Assembly: GCF_001431625.1 (NCBI RefSeq)
Contig: NZ_LLXT01000104.1
Coordinates: 37,032 to 101,031 of the forward strand
Reading direction: 5' to 3'
DNA: 64,000 bases
From: Stenotrophomonas geniculata ATCC 19374 = JCM 13324
Lineage (GTDB): Bacteria; Pseudomonadota; Gammaproteobacteria; Xanthomonadales; Xanthomonadaceae
This document shows positions 46,136-56,202 of this stretch, piece after piece. The first letter of the stretch is position 1. Every line of letters starts with the position of its first letter. The notes under the pieces were generated by a model. The model was not told the origin of the DNA. It worked only from the letters and a program-made list of their open reading frames with translations, and ran no database searches. Both the position numbers and the translations under genes were made by a program.

Positions 46136-47323
46136 ATGAACCTCCTGCACATGCCCTTGCCATGCCATGCCCGGCCACTGCGGCTCCGGCGGCCTCTGCT
46201 GCTTGCGCTCGTTCTGCTCGGCCTGCTGTCGGCCTGCGGCAAGGATGCGCCCACGCCGGCCGGCCGGCTTCACGAGGTGGAAGTGCTGACCCTGCAGGAA
46301 AGGCCGCTGGCGATGGAACAGGAGCTGCCGGGGCGAACCATCGCATCGCAGGAGTCGGATGTGCGCCCGCAGGTGGATGGCGTGCTGGTGAAACGCCTGT
46401 TCGAAGAGGGCGAAACCGTGCGTGCCGGGCAGCCTTTGTTCCAGATCGAACCGGCCCTGTACCAGGCGGCGTTGAATCAGGCTCAGGCCAACCTGAAAAC
46501 CGCCGAAGCGGCGGCAGTGACCGCACGCCTGCGCGCGCAACGGATGCAGGCGCTGGGCGGCGAGCAGCTGGCCGCGCGCCAGGACGTGGATGACGCCATC
46601 GCGAGTGGGCAGCAGGCCGCAGCCGCGGTGCAGGCGGCACAGGCGAGCCTGGATACCGCTCGTACGCGGCTTGGTTTCGCCACGGTGACCGCGCCGATTG
46701 CCGGGCGCATCGGCCGTGCGCTGTTCACACCCGGGGCGCTGGTTACCTCGGGCCAGGCCAACCCGCTGGCGCGGATCCAGCAGGTCGACCCGATGAACGT
46801 GGACATCACCCAGTCCAGCAACGAGTACCTGGCCTTGCGCCGCGCGATCGCCGACGGTGGCGTGCAGGCCACCACCGCTGCGGTGCGGCTGCGGCTGTCC
46901 GATGGCAGTGCGTATCCGTTGCCCGGCACCCTGGAATTTGCCGATATCGACGTGCAGCAGGAAACCGGCAGCATCACCCTGCGTGCACGGTTTCCCAATC
47001 CCGCCGGGCAGCTGCTGCCGGGCATGTACGTGCGGGCGCAGGTGGGGCAGGGCACGCAGCGGCAGGCGCTGCTGGTGCCGCAGTCTGCCGTGGACCGCAG
47101 CCCGAAGGGCGAGGCGCAGGTGTGGGTGGTGGATGAGGGCGGCAAGGCGAAGCTGCGCCTGTTCCGTACCGCGCGCGCGATTGGCGACCAGTGGCTGGTG
47201 CTGGATGGCATCGCTGCCGGCGAACGGGTGGTCGTGGCCGGCGCACAGGGGCTCTCCGATGGCATGGCGGTGCAGGTGAAGCCCGCTGGGGCAGTCACGC
47301 CGGCAGCGGCCGGGAAGGACTGA
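46136..47323 (+). CDS. RND efflux periplasmic adaptor (SmeY-like)
   Basis: 395 residues. Lipoprotein signal LLSACGKD. Barrel-sandwich (VRPQVDGVLVKRLFEEGETVRAGQPLFQIEP), helical hairpin, and GALVTSGQANPLARIQQVDPMNVDI. Start MNLLHMPLP gives the normal adaptor length. Operon with the pump. Confidence 0.9.
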   Translation: MNLLHMPLPCHARPLRLRRPLLLALVLLGLLSACGKDAPTPAGRLHEVEVLTLQERPLAMEQELPGRTIASQESDVRPQVDGVLVKRLFEEGETVRAGQPLFQIEPALYQAALNQAQANLKTAEAAAVTARLRAQRMQALGGEQLAARQDVDDAIASGQQAAAAVQAAQASLDTARTRLGFATVTAPIAGRIGRALFTPGALVTSGQANPLARIQQVDPMNVDITQSSNEYLALRRAIADGGVQATTAAVRLRLSDGSAYPLPGTLEFADIDVQQETGSITLRARFPNPAGQLLPGMYVRAQVGQGTQRQALLVPQSAVDRSPKGEAQVWVVDEGGKAKLRLFRTARAIGDQWLVLDGIAAGERVVVAGAQGLSDGMAVQVKPAGAVTPAAAGKD

Positions 47324-47327
47324 GCCC

Positions 47328-50300
47328 ATGCTGCCGCGCTTCTTCATCCACCGCCCGGTATTTGCCTGGGTGCTGGCGATCTGCATCATGGCCTTCGGCG
47401 CGATTGCCGTCAGCCAGCTGCCGGTCGAACAGTACCCGGACATCGCACCGCCACAGGTCAACATCACCGCGAACTACACCGGCGCCTCGGCGCAGACGGT
47501 GGAAGACAGCGTCACCCAGGTGATCGAACAGCAGATCAAAGGCATCGATCACCTGTTGTATTTCTCGTCGACCAGTTCGTCATCGGGGCAGGCGCGCATC
47601 ACGGTCACATTCGACCAGAGCGCCAACCCGGACATTGCCCAGGTCCAGGTGCAGAACAGCGTCAACCAGGCCATCAACCGGTTGCCGCAGGAAGTGCAGC
47701 AGCAGGGCGTGACGGTCGCCAAGTCGCAGGGCGACTCGCTGATGGTGGTCTCGCTGTATGACACCAGCCGGCGCATGGAACGGGTGGATGTTTCCGACTT
47801 CCTGGTCAGCAACGTGCAGGATCCGATCAGCCGCATTCCGGGTGTCGGCGAGATCAATGTGTTCGGCTCGGCGTATGCGATGCGCGTGTGGCTGGACCCG
47901 CACAAGCTGCGCGCCTACGACCTGATGCCGGCCGACGTGCGCACGGCCATCCAGGCCCAGAACACCCAGGTCACGGCCGGCGAACTGGGCGCATTGCCAT
48001 CCAGCGCAACGCAGAGCCTGAATGCCACCGTCACTGCCCAGTCGCGGCTGCAGACGCCCGAACAGTTCCGCGCGATCATCCTGCGCACGCTTCCCAGCGG
48101 CGCTGCAGTGCACCTGGGCGACGTGGCACGGGTGGAGATCGGTGCCGAGAACTACCAGACCAGCAGCTATCTCAATGGCTATCCGGCGGCGGGTTTCTCG
48201 GTCACGCTGGCCTCCGGGGCCAACGCGCTGGCCACCGCGGATGCGGTCCGTGAGGAGATCGAACGCCTGCGACCAACGTTCCCGCCCGGGCTGCAGGTCG
48301 CCTATCCGCGCGACAGCACACCGTTCGTGCGGGTCTCGATCGAGGGTGTCATCCATACCCTCATCGAGGCCATCGTGCTGGTGGTCGTGGTGATGTTCCT
48401 GTTCCTGCAGAACCTGCGTGCTACGTTGATCCCCGCGATCACGGTGCCGGTGGTGCTGCTGGGCACGTTCGGCGTGCTGGCGGTCGCCGGATTCACGATC
48501 AACACGCTCACCTTGTTTGCGATGGTGCTGGCGATCGGCCTGCTGGTCGACGACGCGATCGTGGTGGTGGAGAACGTGGAGCGCATCATCCACGACGAGC
48601 ACCTGCCGCCACGCGAGGCCACCGAAAAATCGATGGGCGAGATCACCGGCGCGCTGATCGGCATCACCGTGGTGCTGGGCGCGGTGTTCCTGCCGATGGC
48701 CCTGTTCGGTGGTTCCACCGGCATCATCTACCGCCAGTTCTCGATCACCATTGCATCTGCGATGGCGCTGTCGGCGCTGGTCGCGCTGACGCTGACCCCG
48801 GCGCTGTGCGCGACCCTGCTCAAGCCATCTTCGGCGCAGAAACCGCAGGGGCGCTTCTTCAGGGCCTTCAACCGGGGTGTCGAGCGCAGCCAGTTGGCCT
48901 ATCAGGGAAAGCTCGGTGGCGTCGTCGCCCGGCCGCGGCGCTGGATGGCGTTCTACCTGCTGCTGGTGGTCGCCATGATTGCGCTGTACGCGCGCATGCC
49001 CACCGGCTTCCTGCCGGTGGAAGACCAGGGCCAGGTGACCTTCCAGTTCTCCACGCCGGAGGGCACGCCGATGGCGCGTACCGAAGCGCTGGGCGAGCAG
49101 ATCAGCCGCTACTTCATGGAGCACGAGAAGCAGAACCTGGACGTGGTGTTCGTGGTGGTTGGCCGCAACAATGCCGGCACCGGCCAGAACGCCGGACAGG
49201 GCTTCCTCGCACTGAAGCCCTGGGATGAGCGTACCGGCGACAACACCGCTGCGGCGATCATCACGCGTGCCAATGCCTACTTCCGCGGGTTGCCCGATGC
49301 CAGGGTCAATGTGCTGGCACCGCCGGCGGTGCGTGGACTGGGCCAGTCCAGCGGCTTCGAACTGTGGTTGCAGGACACCAGCGCCGCCGGGCGCGTGGCC
49401 CTGCAGGCGGCGCAGGAACAGGTGGTGCGTGCGGCCGGCGAAGACGATGGGCTCACCTCGGTGCGCCTGAACGGCCTGGGCGACAAGGCCGAGCTGCGGC
49501 TGGACATCGACCATGCGCAGGCCAGCGCGCTGGGGCTGTCCCAGGCTGACATCAATTCCACCCTGTCGGCGGCCTGGGGCGGCAGCTACATCAACGATTT
49601 CCTCGATCGCGGTCGGGTCAAGCGGGTCTACATGCAGGGTGACCAGCCCTACCGCAGCGTGCCCGACGACATCGGCCAGTGGTATGTGCGCGGTGGCAAC
49701 GGCCAGATGGCGTCGTTCGCCAGCTTCGCCAGCAGCCACTGGGCGCGCGGACCCCAGCTGCAGCAGCGCTTCAACGGTCTGCCGGCGATGCAGATCCAGG
49801 GCAGTGCCGCCGAAGGACGCAGCTCGGGCGAGGCGATGCAGCGCATGCAGGCGCTGATTGCGGACCAGGCGGGATTCGACCTGCAGTGGAGTGGCCTGTC
49901 CTATCAGGAGCGGTTGGCCAGCAACCAGACGCTGTGGCTTTACCTGGCCTCGATTGCCTTCATCTTCCTGTGCCTGGCTGCGCTCTATGAAAGCTGGACG
50001 GTGCCGGTGGCCGTGGTACTGGTGATTCCCTTGGGCGTGATCGGTACCGTGCTGGCGACCACCGCGGCGGGCTTCGTCAACGACATCTACTTCCAGGTCG
50101 GTCTGCTGACCACCATCGGCCTGTCGGCGAAGAATGCGATCCTGATCGTGGAGTTCGCCGAGGCCCGCTATCGCGCGGGCAGTTCAGCGGTGGAGGCCGC
50201 GCTGCAGGGCGCACGCCTGCGCCTGCGTCCGATCGTGATGACGTCGTTGGCCTTTGTGGCCGGTGTGATTCCGTTGGCGTTGGCCACCGGTGCCGGTGCG

Positions 50301-50429
50301 GTCAGCCGTCGTGAGATCGGCATGAGCGTGATCGGCGGCATGGTCTCCGGCACGGTGCTGGCGGTGGTGCTGGTGCCATTGTTCTTCGTGCTGGTGCGCC
50401 GCCTGGGCCGGTCACGGCGGCAGGAGTGA
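47328..50429 (+). CDS. RND efflux inner-membrane pump (SmeZ-like)
   Basis: 1033 residues. Proton-relay Asp pair in AIGLLVDDAIVVVENVERI, FFIHRPVFAWVLAICIM start, and C-terminal LTTIGLSAKNAILIVEFAE with the Lys. AcrB/MexF-class. No outer-membrane channel gene follows, unlike SmeABC or SmeDEF, so TolC supplied elsewhere; this fits SmeYZ. Four bases after the adaptor. Confidence 0.9.
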   Translation: MLPRFFIHRPVFAWVLAICIMAFGAIAVSQLPVEQYPDIAPPQVNITANYTGASAQTVEDSVTQVIEQQIKGIDHLLYFSSTSSSSGQARITVTFDQSANPDIAQVQVQNSVNQAINRLPQEVQQQGVTVAKSQGDSLMVVSLYDTSRRMERVDVSDFLVSNVQDPISRIPGVGEINVFGSAYAMRVWLDPHKLRAYDLMPADVRTAIQAQNTQVTAGELGALPSSATQSLNATVTAQSRLQTPEQFRAIILRTLPSGAAVHLGDVARVEIGAENYQTSSYLNGYPAAGFSVTLASGANALATADAVREEIERLRPTFPPGLQVAYPRDSTPFVRVSIEGVIHTLIEAIVLVVVVMFLFLQNLRATLIPAITVPVVLLGTFGVLAVAGFTINTLTLFAMVLAIGLLVDDAIVVVENVERIIHDEHLPPREATEKSMGEITGALIGITVVLGAVFLPMALFGGSTGIIYRQFSITIASAMALSALVALTLTPALCATLLKPSSAQKPQGRFFRAFNRGVERSQLAYQGKLGGVVARPRRWMAFYLLLVVAMIALYARMPTGFLPVEDQGQVTFQFSTPEGTPMARTEALGEQISRYFMEHEKQNLDVVFVVVGRNNAGTGQNAGQGFLALKPWDERTGDNTAAAIITRANAYFRGLPDARVNVLAPPAVRGLGQSSGFELWLQDTSAAGRVALQAAQEQVVRAAGEDDGLTSVRLNGLGDKAELRLDIDHAQASALGLSQADINSTLSAAWGGSYINDFLDRGRVKRVYMQGDQPYRSVPDDIGQWYVRGGNGQMASFASFASSHWARGPQLQQRFNGLPAMQIQGSAAEGRSSGEAMQRMQALIADQAGFDLQWSGLSYQERLASNQTLWLYLASIAFIFLCLAALYESWTVPVAVVLVIPLGVIGTVLATTAAGFVNDIYFQVGLLTTIGLSAKNAILIVEFAEARYRAGSSAVEAALQGARLRLRPIVMTSLAFVAGVIPLALATGAGAVSRREIGMSVIGGMVSGTVLAVVLVPLFFVLVRRLGRSRRQE

Positions 50430-50530
50430 GCGGGGGGCGCGGCTGTCATCTGGCTGCCGCAGCGCCATCACCCTTCCTTTGCCCAGCTGTCGCTAGCGTA
50501 GGTCGTCCCCGTCCCCCACGGAGACCTGCC

Positions 50531-50704
50531 ATGTGGCTGCTCGACCATCTCTGGCCTGGCCGCAGACCTGTCCCTCCCCCGGTCGCTGCCGAACCACAGG
50601 CGACGCCCCGTCGGCCCTGGCTGAAACGCCCGGTGCGGGCCGGGCGCAGCGGCATGGCGCCTTGGCAGAAGGTCGCCGCACCGCCGCGGCGCACACGCCA
50701 CTAG
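50531..50704 (+). CDS. small basic protein, 57 residues
   Basis: MWLLDHLWPGRRPVPPPVAAE..., rich in Pro/Arg. ACGGAGACC ribosome site 9 bases ahead of ATG. Stop overlaps the convergent GFA gene. No family recognised. Confidence 0.5.
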   Translation: MWLLDHLWPGRRPVPPPVAAEPQATPRRPWLKRPVRAGRSGMAPWQKVAAPPRRTRH

Positions 50705-51105
50705 GCGGTGCGGTCGGCGGGGTGGTTGACCCCGTCGTTGACCGGAATGATGCCCAGTGCGAACGGGTCGATGCCCTCCAGGCAGGCCACGTTGTAGCCG
50801 TACTGGTCCGGGTTGGAACGACGCCGGTGGTGGGTGTAGATGCCGCACACGCCGCAGAAATAGTGCTCGGCCACATGCGTGTTGAACTGGTACAGCTGCA
50901 GGTGGTTCTGCCCGCGCACCACCTGCAGGCCCGCGCGTGCGACGCTGGCGGCGATGGCGCCACGGCGGCGGCACATCGAGCAGTCACAGCGGCGCGGATC
51001 GACGATGCCATCAGGCAGGTCCAGCAGCAGTTCGACCGTGCCGCAGTGGCAGGTGGCGCGATGCCGGGGTTGGACCGGAACGCCGGCCACGGAAGTGATG
51101 CCCAT
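50701..51105 (-). CDS. GFA-family (Mss4-fold) protein
   Basis: 134 residues. Zinc ligands in ATCHCGTVEL, CDCSMCRRRG and FCGVCGIYTHH, the GFA pattern. Family once linked to glutathione-formaldehyde; real substrate unclear. Confidence 0.88.
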   Translation of the reverse strand: MGITSVAGVPVQPRHRATCHCGTVELLLDLPDGIVDPRRCDCSMCRRRGAIAASVARAGLQVVRGQNHLQLYQFNTHVAEHYFCGVCGIYTHHRRRSNPDQYGYNVACLEGIDPFALGIIPVNDGVNHPADRTA

Positions 51106-51210
51106 CGTTGCTCCTGTGAGGTGAATCTGGCCGCAGAGGCCGCCGCCGACGGTGCACCGGCCTGCCTGAACGGGCCGTAGATGCCACGGTGAACCCGCTT
51201 GTGGCTAACT

Positions 51211-52251
51211 ATGCGGCTTCAAGACCGCGACAGGATGCCAGTGAACGCCGCAGGACGTTGGATGACAGGAAGTGCCATGGCGCTGCTGGCGCTGTGGGTG
51301 ACCGGGCTGCTGGCCTATCAGTTGCCGGGGCCGGGCTGGCTGGCCACCGGCGTCGCCGGGCTGTGGCTGCTGGTTGCGCTGTGGGCGTCGTGGCGGGTCG
51401 CGCGGGGCCGTGCCTCGCGCCGCCTGGGTCTGGCGTTCGGGGCATCGCTGGCGCTGGCCGGCCTGTGGTGGCTGCTGCTGACCCCGCGCCAGGACCGGTT
51501 GTGGGCCGATGACGTGGCGCAGCGCCTGCACGTGGTGTCCTTCGATGGCCGCCACGTCGTGCTGGACAATGTGCGTGACTTCAGTTGGCGCACCGAAACC
51601 GACTACGACACACACTGGGTGCGCCGCGAGTACGACCTGGACCAGCTGCGCTCGGCCGACCTGGTGCTGTCGTACTGGATGGGCCCGGCCATCGCCCACA
51701 CCCTCATCTCGTTCGGCTTCGAGGACGGTCGCCACGTGGTGTTCTCGCTGGAGATCCGCAAGGAGCGCGGTGAGTCGTTCTCGGCGCTGGGCGGCTTCTT
51801 CCGCAAGTTCGAGATGACCTTGGTGGCGTCGGAGGAGACCGACATCATCCGCACACGCACCAACGCGCGTGGCGAGGATGTCTACCTGTACCGCCTGCAT
51901 GGCATGGACCGCACGCAGCTGAAGGAACTGTTCGCTGCGTACATCGCGCAGGCCCGCGAACTGGATGCGAAGCCCGGCTTCTACAACACGTTGACCAGCA
52001 ACTGCACCACCATCGTCTTCGACCTGGCCCGCCACATCGCACCGCGCCTGCCGCTGGATTACCGCCTGCTGCTGTCCGGTTACCTGGCCGAGTACGCGCA
52101 GGAGGTCGGTGCGCTCACTCCGGGGGTGCCGTACACCGAGCTGCATGCCAAGGGCCGCATCACCCAGCGTGCGCTGGACCTGGGCGATGGCCCGCACTTC
52201 TCCACCGTGATCCGCCAGGGCGTGCCCGGCACCGAGCAGGACCCGCAGTAA
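51211..52251 (+). CDS. DUF4105-domain membrane protein
   Basis: About 346 residues; start uncertain (TTG 51199, ATG 51211 or 51235). Two or three N-terminal spans, then a DUF4105 region (DFSWRTETDYDTHWVRREYDLDQL, TLTSNCTTIVFDLARHIAP). Stop TAA shares its last base with the next ATG, so likely coupled. Confidence 0.8.
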   Translation: MRLQDRDRMPVNAAGRWMTGSAMALLALWVTGLLAYQLPGPGWLATGVAGLWLLVALWASWRVARGRASRRLGLAFGASLALAGLWWLLLTPRQDRLWADDVAQRLHVVSFDGRHVVLDNVRDFSWRTETDYDTHWVRREYDLDQLRSADLVLSYWMGPAIAHTLISFGFEDGRHVVFSLEIRKERGESFSALGGFFRKFEMTLVASEETDIIRTRTNARGEDVYLYRLHGMDRTQLKELFAAYIAQARELDAKPGFYNTLTSNCTTIVFDLARHIAPRLPLDYRLLLSGYLAEYAQEVGALTPGVPYTELHAKGRITQRALDLGDGPHFSTVIRQGVPGTEQDPQ

Positions 52252-54272
52252 TGACCCAACTCTTTCTGACCCGCTGGCAGCGCATGCTGCCGGCGCTGCT
52301 TGCGGCCTTCCTGCTGCTGGGCAGCAGCGGCTGTGCGATGGTGACCGTCAAGCAGGTCAAATCCAGCGATTCGCTGGTCAACAAGCGCGCGGATGTGCTC
52401 AACACCGGCAAGCTCAGCCCAGCCGCGCGCGAGACGCTCAGCGCGGCGGGCCTGGACGAGTCGCAGTGCGAGAAGGACTTTCTGGTCTGCCGCAGCACGC
52501 TGCTGATGACCGATGACCTCAATGTCGAGCAGCGGCTGTCGGCGCTGTCCGAATTGTGGGTGAAGGCCGCGCTGGCGCTGACGCCGAAGAAGACCGCAGC
52601 GGGTGATCCGCCGATGAGCGATGCGGCATTGGATGCCTGGCTGGAAGCGGCGCGTTACGCGTATGCGTATCTGTTCTACAGCGGCAGGTCCCCATCCGAC
52701 CGTGCCTTCGAGGACCGGCAGACGCAGGTGCGTGACTACTACAACTACGCGGCCGAGAAAGCAGCGGTGGTGCTGTTCGTGCGTGCGCGTGCGGCGGCAC
52801 TTGCCGGCGAGGACTACACGAAGCCGGTCTCGGTCGGCAGCTGGTCGCTGGCCTCCAACTACCAGCAGCTGAACCTGAAGAGCATCCCGGCGCAGTTGGT
52901 GCCGGCCGGTACCGTCAGTTTCGTCGGCCTGCGCAGCACCTATCGCCGCGATGGTTTCGGCGCCGAGCTGGTGATGGTGATGGATCCGCCGAAGCTGGTT
53001 GCGCCGGTGATCGCAGCCGATGGCCCCAAGGCCGAGGCGCCGCAGGAGGATGAGGACGACGCACGCCGTGGCCGCCGCCATCGCCATGACGACTCGGTGC
53101 CTGAGTTCAGCGAGATGTCCTCGATCAACGTCACAGCGCTGCTGCGCTTCGAGGGCAGCAGCCTGGAAGACGTGATGCGCACACGCCGGGTCGAGCTGGA
53201 TGCCTATTCGCCGGAAGCCACCGAGCGCATCACCCTGCACGGTGAGCAGGTACCGCTGGCCGGCAATTTCACCGCGGCCTATGGCCTGTGGCTGGCGCAG
53301 AGTGGCTTCGCCCGGCAGTCGCTGCGCACCCTGTTCGGCATGAGCGAGGGCATCGGCGAGCCGCACATCTACCTGATGCAGCCGTGGGACCCCAACCGCC
53401 GCATCATCTTCATGTTGCACGGCCTGGCCAGCAGCCCGGAAGCCTGGGTGAACCTGGCCAACGAGATCATGGGCGATCCCGAGCTGCGCCAGCAGTTCCA
53501 GGTCTGGCAGGTCTATTACCCGACCAATGCGCCGATCGCACTGAACCGCTACGAGATCGCCAATGCGTTCAACGATACGCTGAAGCATTTCGACCCCAAC
53601 GGCAGCACGCGTGCATCGAAGGACATGGTCTACATCGGCCACAGCATGGGCGGTGTACTGGCGCGGCTGCTGGTGAGCGACTCGGGCGACGTGCTGTGGA
53701 ATGACCTGCTGGCCAACTACGACCTGAAGGGTGAACGGCTGAAGCGGGTGCAGAACAAGCTGGGGCCGCTGCTGCATTTCAAGGCACAGCCGAACGTGGA
53801 ACGCGCGATCTTCATCGCCGCACCGCACCAGGGTACCGACATCGCCGGCAACAAGGTCGGCCGCCTGATCGGTCGCCTGGTGCGCCTGCCGCTGACCATT
53901 CTCGGCAAGTTCGAGGACGTGTTCATGGCACTGGCGCAGGCCGAGCAGCAGGTCGATGGCACCGCCAAGCCGAAGATCCCGAACAGCATCGACAACCTCA
54001 AGGCCAGCGATCCGTTCGTGAAGGCCGCCGCACAGCTGCCGATCGAAGCGGGCCTGAAGTACCACTCGATCATCGCCCAGCGCAAACCGGAACTGCCGGT
54101 GGAGAAGTCCGATGACGGGCTGGTGCCGTACTGGAGCGCACACCTGCCGGGCGCATTGTCGGAGAAGGTGATCATTTCCGGCCACAGCGTGCAGGAGACC
54201 CCGCAGGCGGTGCTGGAGGTGCGGCGCATCCTGCACCGGGATATTGATGACATGGGGACTGGCACCCGGTAG
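52251..54272 (+). CDS. lipoprotein alpha/beta hydrolase
   Basis: 673 residues. Lipobox LGSSGC at about residue 27. Long N-terminal domain with acidic-basic linker (DEDDARRGRRHRHDD). Hydrolase part has MLHGLASSPEAWVNL and nucleophile elbow YIGHSMGGV, with late His in IISGHSVQETPQ. Stop TAG is formed by a SMAG repeat. Substrate unknown; lipid or ester likely. Confidence 0.85.
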   Translation: MTQLFLTRWQRMLPALLAAFLLLGSSGCAMVTVKQVKSSDSLVNKRADVLNTGKLSPAARETLSAAGLDESQCEKDFLVCRSTLLMTDDLNVEQRLSALSELWVKAALALTPKKTAAGDPPMSDAALDAWLEAARYAYAYLFYSGRSPSDRAFEDRQTQVRDYYNYAAEKAAVVLFVRARAAALAGEDYTKPVSVGSWSLASNYQQLNLKSIPAQLVPAGTVSFVGLRSTYRRDGFGAELVMVMDPPKLVAPVIAADGPKAEAPQEDEDDARRGRRHRHDDSVPEFSEMSSINVTALLRFEGSSLEDVMRTRRVELDAYSPEATERITLHGEQVPLAGNFTAAYGLWLAQSGFARQSLRTLFGMSEGIGEPHIYLMQPWDPNRRIIFMLHGLASSPEAWVNLANEIMGDPELRQQFQVWQVYYPTNAPIALNRYEIANAFNDTLKHFDPNGSTRASKDMVYIGHSMGGVLARLLVSDSGDVLWNDLLANYDLKGERLKRVQNKLGPLLHFKAQPNVERAIFIAAPHQGTDIAGNKVGRLIGRLVRLPLTILGKFEDVFMALAQAEQQVDGTAKPKIPNSIDNLKASDPFVKAAAQLPIEAGLKYHSIIAQRKPELPVEKSDDGLVPYWSAHLPGALSEKVIISGHSVQETPQAVLEVRRILHRDIDDMGTGTR

Positions 54273-54291
54273 TGCCGGCCGCTGGCCGGCA
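54269..54291 (+). repeat. SMAG repeat that provides the hydrolase stop
   Basis: GTAG followed by TGCCGGCC-GCT-GGCCGGCA. TAG of the element is the in-frame stop. Confidence 0.88.
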
Positions 54292-54310
54292 ATCCCGCAA
54301 TGCGGCGGCG

Positions 54311-55681
54311 TTACACCCGCCGCGCGATCACCGTGGCCAGCAGCGCCAGGCCGAAGGTGATCGCCAGGCACAGCACGTAACCGGTGTGGGGTGCGCTTTG
54401 CACGAACAGCGCGAACAGCGCGCCGGAAACCGCCAGCGCGGTGGTCACCGACAGGGCCTCGCTCAGCTGCAGTGCCGAGGTGTTGGCACCCTGCTCCTGC
54501 GGCGCCGACAACGACAGCGTCAGCACCGACAGGCTTGCGTAGATCATGCCCATGCCGAAGCCGGTCACGGCCCAGCCGAGCAGCGACACCGGCAGTGGCA
54601 CCACGTTGAACAGCACCGCCAGCGTTGCGGCGATGCCGACCGTCATCATCGTCGTGCCCACCCGCAACAGCTGCTGGCGCGACCAGCCACGCTGCTGGTG
54701 ACCCTGCAGCCATGAACCGGCGAACCAGCCCAGTGCGCCAAGGCTGAGCACGGCACCGGCCCAGCTGGGCGAGAGCCCGCGTTCGCGCTGCAGCAGCAGC
54801 GGCAGGTAGGCCTCGCAGGCGAAGAAGGCGGCCGCCGCGACGCCGCGCAGCGCGATCACGCTGGGCAGGCCACGGCGCAGGATCAGTGTTCCGGGCGGAA
54901 GCAGTCGATGCACGCAGAACAGCAGCGCCAGCATCGCCACGCCGATGCAGAGCAAGGCAGGCAGGCCCTGTTGCTGACCGCCGAAGTACAGCAGCAACGC
55001 GGCCAGCGAGGCACCACTGGCCCAGCGCACCACGTTGCCGCCTCCATCATCGGCGCTGCCGGCAGGACTGGGCTGCATGCGTGCCAGCGCGGGGCGCAGC
55101 AGCAGGGCCGCCGGAACCGCCAGCAATGGCACCGCCAGGAACACCCAGCGCCAGCCCAGGTGCTGCACGATCAGGCCGCTCAACGCCGGGCCGACCATCG
55201 ATGGCACCACCCAACCGGCCGAGAAGGCGGCGAATACCTTCGGCCGCAGGTGCTCGGGGTAGCTGCGGCCGACCATCACATACAGCGAAACCGAGATCGC
55301 GCCCGCGCCGAGGCCCTGCAGCAGCCGCCCCGCCACCAGCATGCCCATGCGCATCGCGAAGCCGGCCAGCAGCAGGCCCAGCACGAAGCAGCCCAGGCCG
55401 TACCACAGCGGCCTGGCGGGCCCGTGGCGGTCGGCCCAGCGTCCGGCCAGGGTCATGCCGATCACGCTGGTGGCCAGGGTGCCGCCGAAGGCCAGCGCAT
55501 ACAGGCGCAGGCCATCGAGGGCCTCGGCCACGGTCGGCATGGCCGCCGCCACCGCCAGGGCTTCGAAGGCATGCAGCGCCACCAGCGCCACCATGCCGAT
55601 GGTGGTGGCGCGGTAGCGCGGGGACAGGATCGACGTATCCGCCGGTGCACGGGCGTCGGCGGGTGAAAGAGCGGGGGACAT
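54311..55681 (-). CDS. mfsA: MFS efflux transporter MfsA
   Basis: 456 residues, about 14 spans; motif A region GRWADRHGPARPLWYG. Start MSPALSPADA. Divergent from soxR with a SoxR box between, as for S. maltophilia mfsA (paraquat efflux, SoxR-regulated). Confidence 0.85.
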   Translation of the reverse strand: MSPALSPADARAPADTSILSPRYRATTIGMVALVALHAFEALAVAAAMPTVAEALDGLRLYALAFGGTLATSVIGMTLAGRWADRHGPARPLWYGLGCFVLGLLLAGFAMRMGMLVAGRLLQGLGAGAISVSLYVMVGRSYPEHLRPKVFAAFSAGWVVPSMVGPALSGLIVQHLGWRWVFLAVPLLAVPAALLLRPALARMQPSPAGSADDGGGNVVRWASGASLAALLLYFGGQQQGLPALLCIGVAMLALLFCVHRLLPPGTLILRRGLPSVIALRGVAAAAFFACEAYLPLLLQRERGLSPSWAGAVLSLGALGWFAGSWLQGHQQRGWSRQQLLRVGTTMMTVGIAATLAVLFNVVPLPVSLLGWAVTGFGMGMIYASLSVLTLSLSAPQEQGANTSALQLSEALSVTTALAVSGALFALFVQSAPHTGYVLCLAITFGLALLATVIARRV

Positions 55682-55736
55682 ACGAGTCAGATGCGGGCCG
55701 CGCTTGTCAACTGGCGGCGAAGATAGCAGCATGACA

Positions 55737-55754
55737 CCTCAACTGCAGTTGAGG
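55737..55754. promoter_or_regulatory. SoxR box
   Basis: CCTCAACTGCAGTTGAGG, perfect 18-bp palindrome, nearly the E. coli soxS site. Toward mfsA, TTGACC and CATGCT flank it with a 19-base spacer typical of MerR-type promoters. Confidence 0.88.
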
Positions 55755-55761
55755 TCAAGCA

Positions 55762-56196
55762 ATGGTGTCCCAGGAACTGAGCGTTGGCGAAGTCTCCCAG
55801 CGCAGTGGCGTGGCGGTTTCGGCGCTGCATTTCTACGAGCGCAAGGGGCTGATCAGCAGCCTGCGCACCTCGGGCAACCAGCGTCGCTACAGCCGTGACG
55901 TGCTGCGACGGTTGGCCGTGATCCGTGTCGCGCAACGTGTGGGCATGCCACTGGAAGCCGTCGGCCGTGCCTTCGAAAGCCTGCCCGAGGGGCGCGCACC
56001 CACCAAAGCCGACTGGGCCAAGCTGTCCGCGCGCTGGCGCACCGAGTTGGAGGAGCGCATCCACATGCTGGAATTGCTGCGCGACGAACTGACCGGCTGC
56101 ATCGGCTGTGGCTGCCTGTCGCTGCAGCGCTGCCGCCTGGCCAACCCCGGTGACGTCCTCGGCGAACGCGGCGACGGCCCGATGCGCTGGGAGTGA
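55762..56196 (+). CDS. soxR: redox-sensing activator SoxR
   Basis: 144 residues. MerR HTH ([24 protein letters not shown]) and [2Fe-2S] cysteines in [19 protein letters not shown]. Activated by redox-cycling drugs. Confidence 0.95.
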   Translation: MVSQELSVGEVSQRSGVAVSALHFYERKGLISSLRTSGNQRRYSRDVLRRLAVIRVAQRVGMPLEAVGRAFESLPEGRAPTKADWAKLSARWRTELEERIHMLELLRDELTGCIGCGCLSLQRCRLANPGDVLGERGDGPMRWE

Positions 56197-56202
56197 CCCA
56201 CG

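Noticed and set aside
47580..49739. Minus-strand 719-codon frame opposite the RND pump
   Set aside because: Shadow of a well-conserved pump gene.
46136..50429. SmeABC
   Set aside because: No outer-membrane channel gene (smeC) follows; the next genes are unrelated.
52080..54713. Minus-strand 877-codon frame opposite the hydrolase
   Set aside because: Low-complexity His/Arg/Gln composition typical of an antisense shadow.
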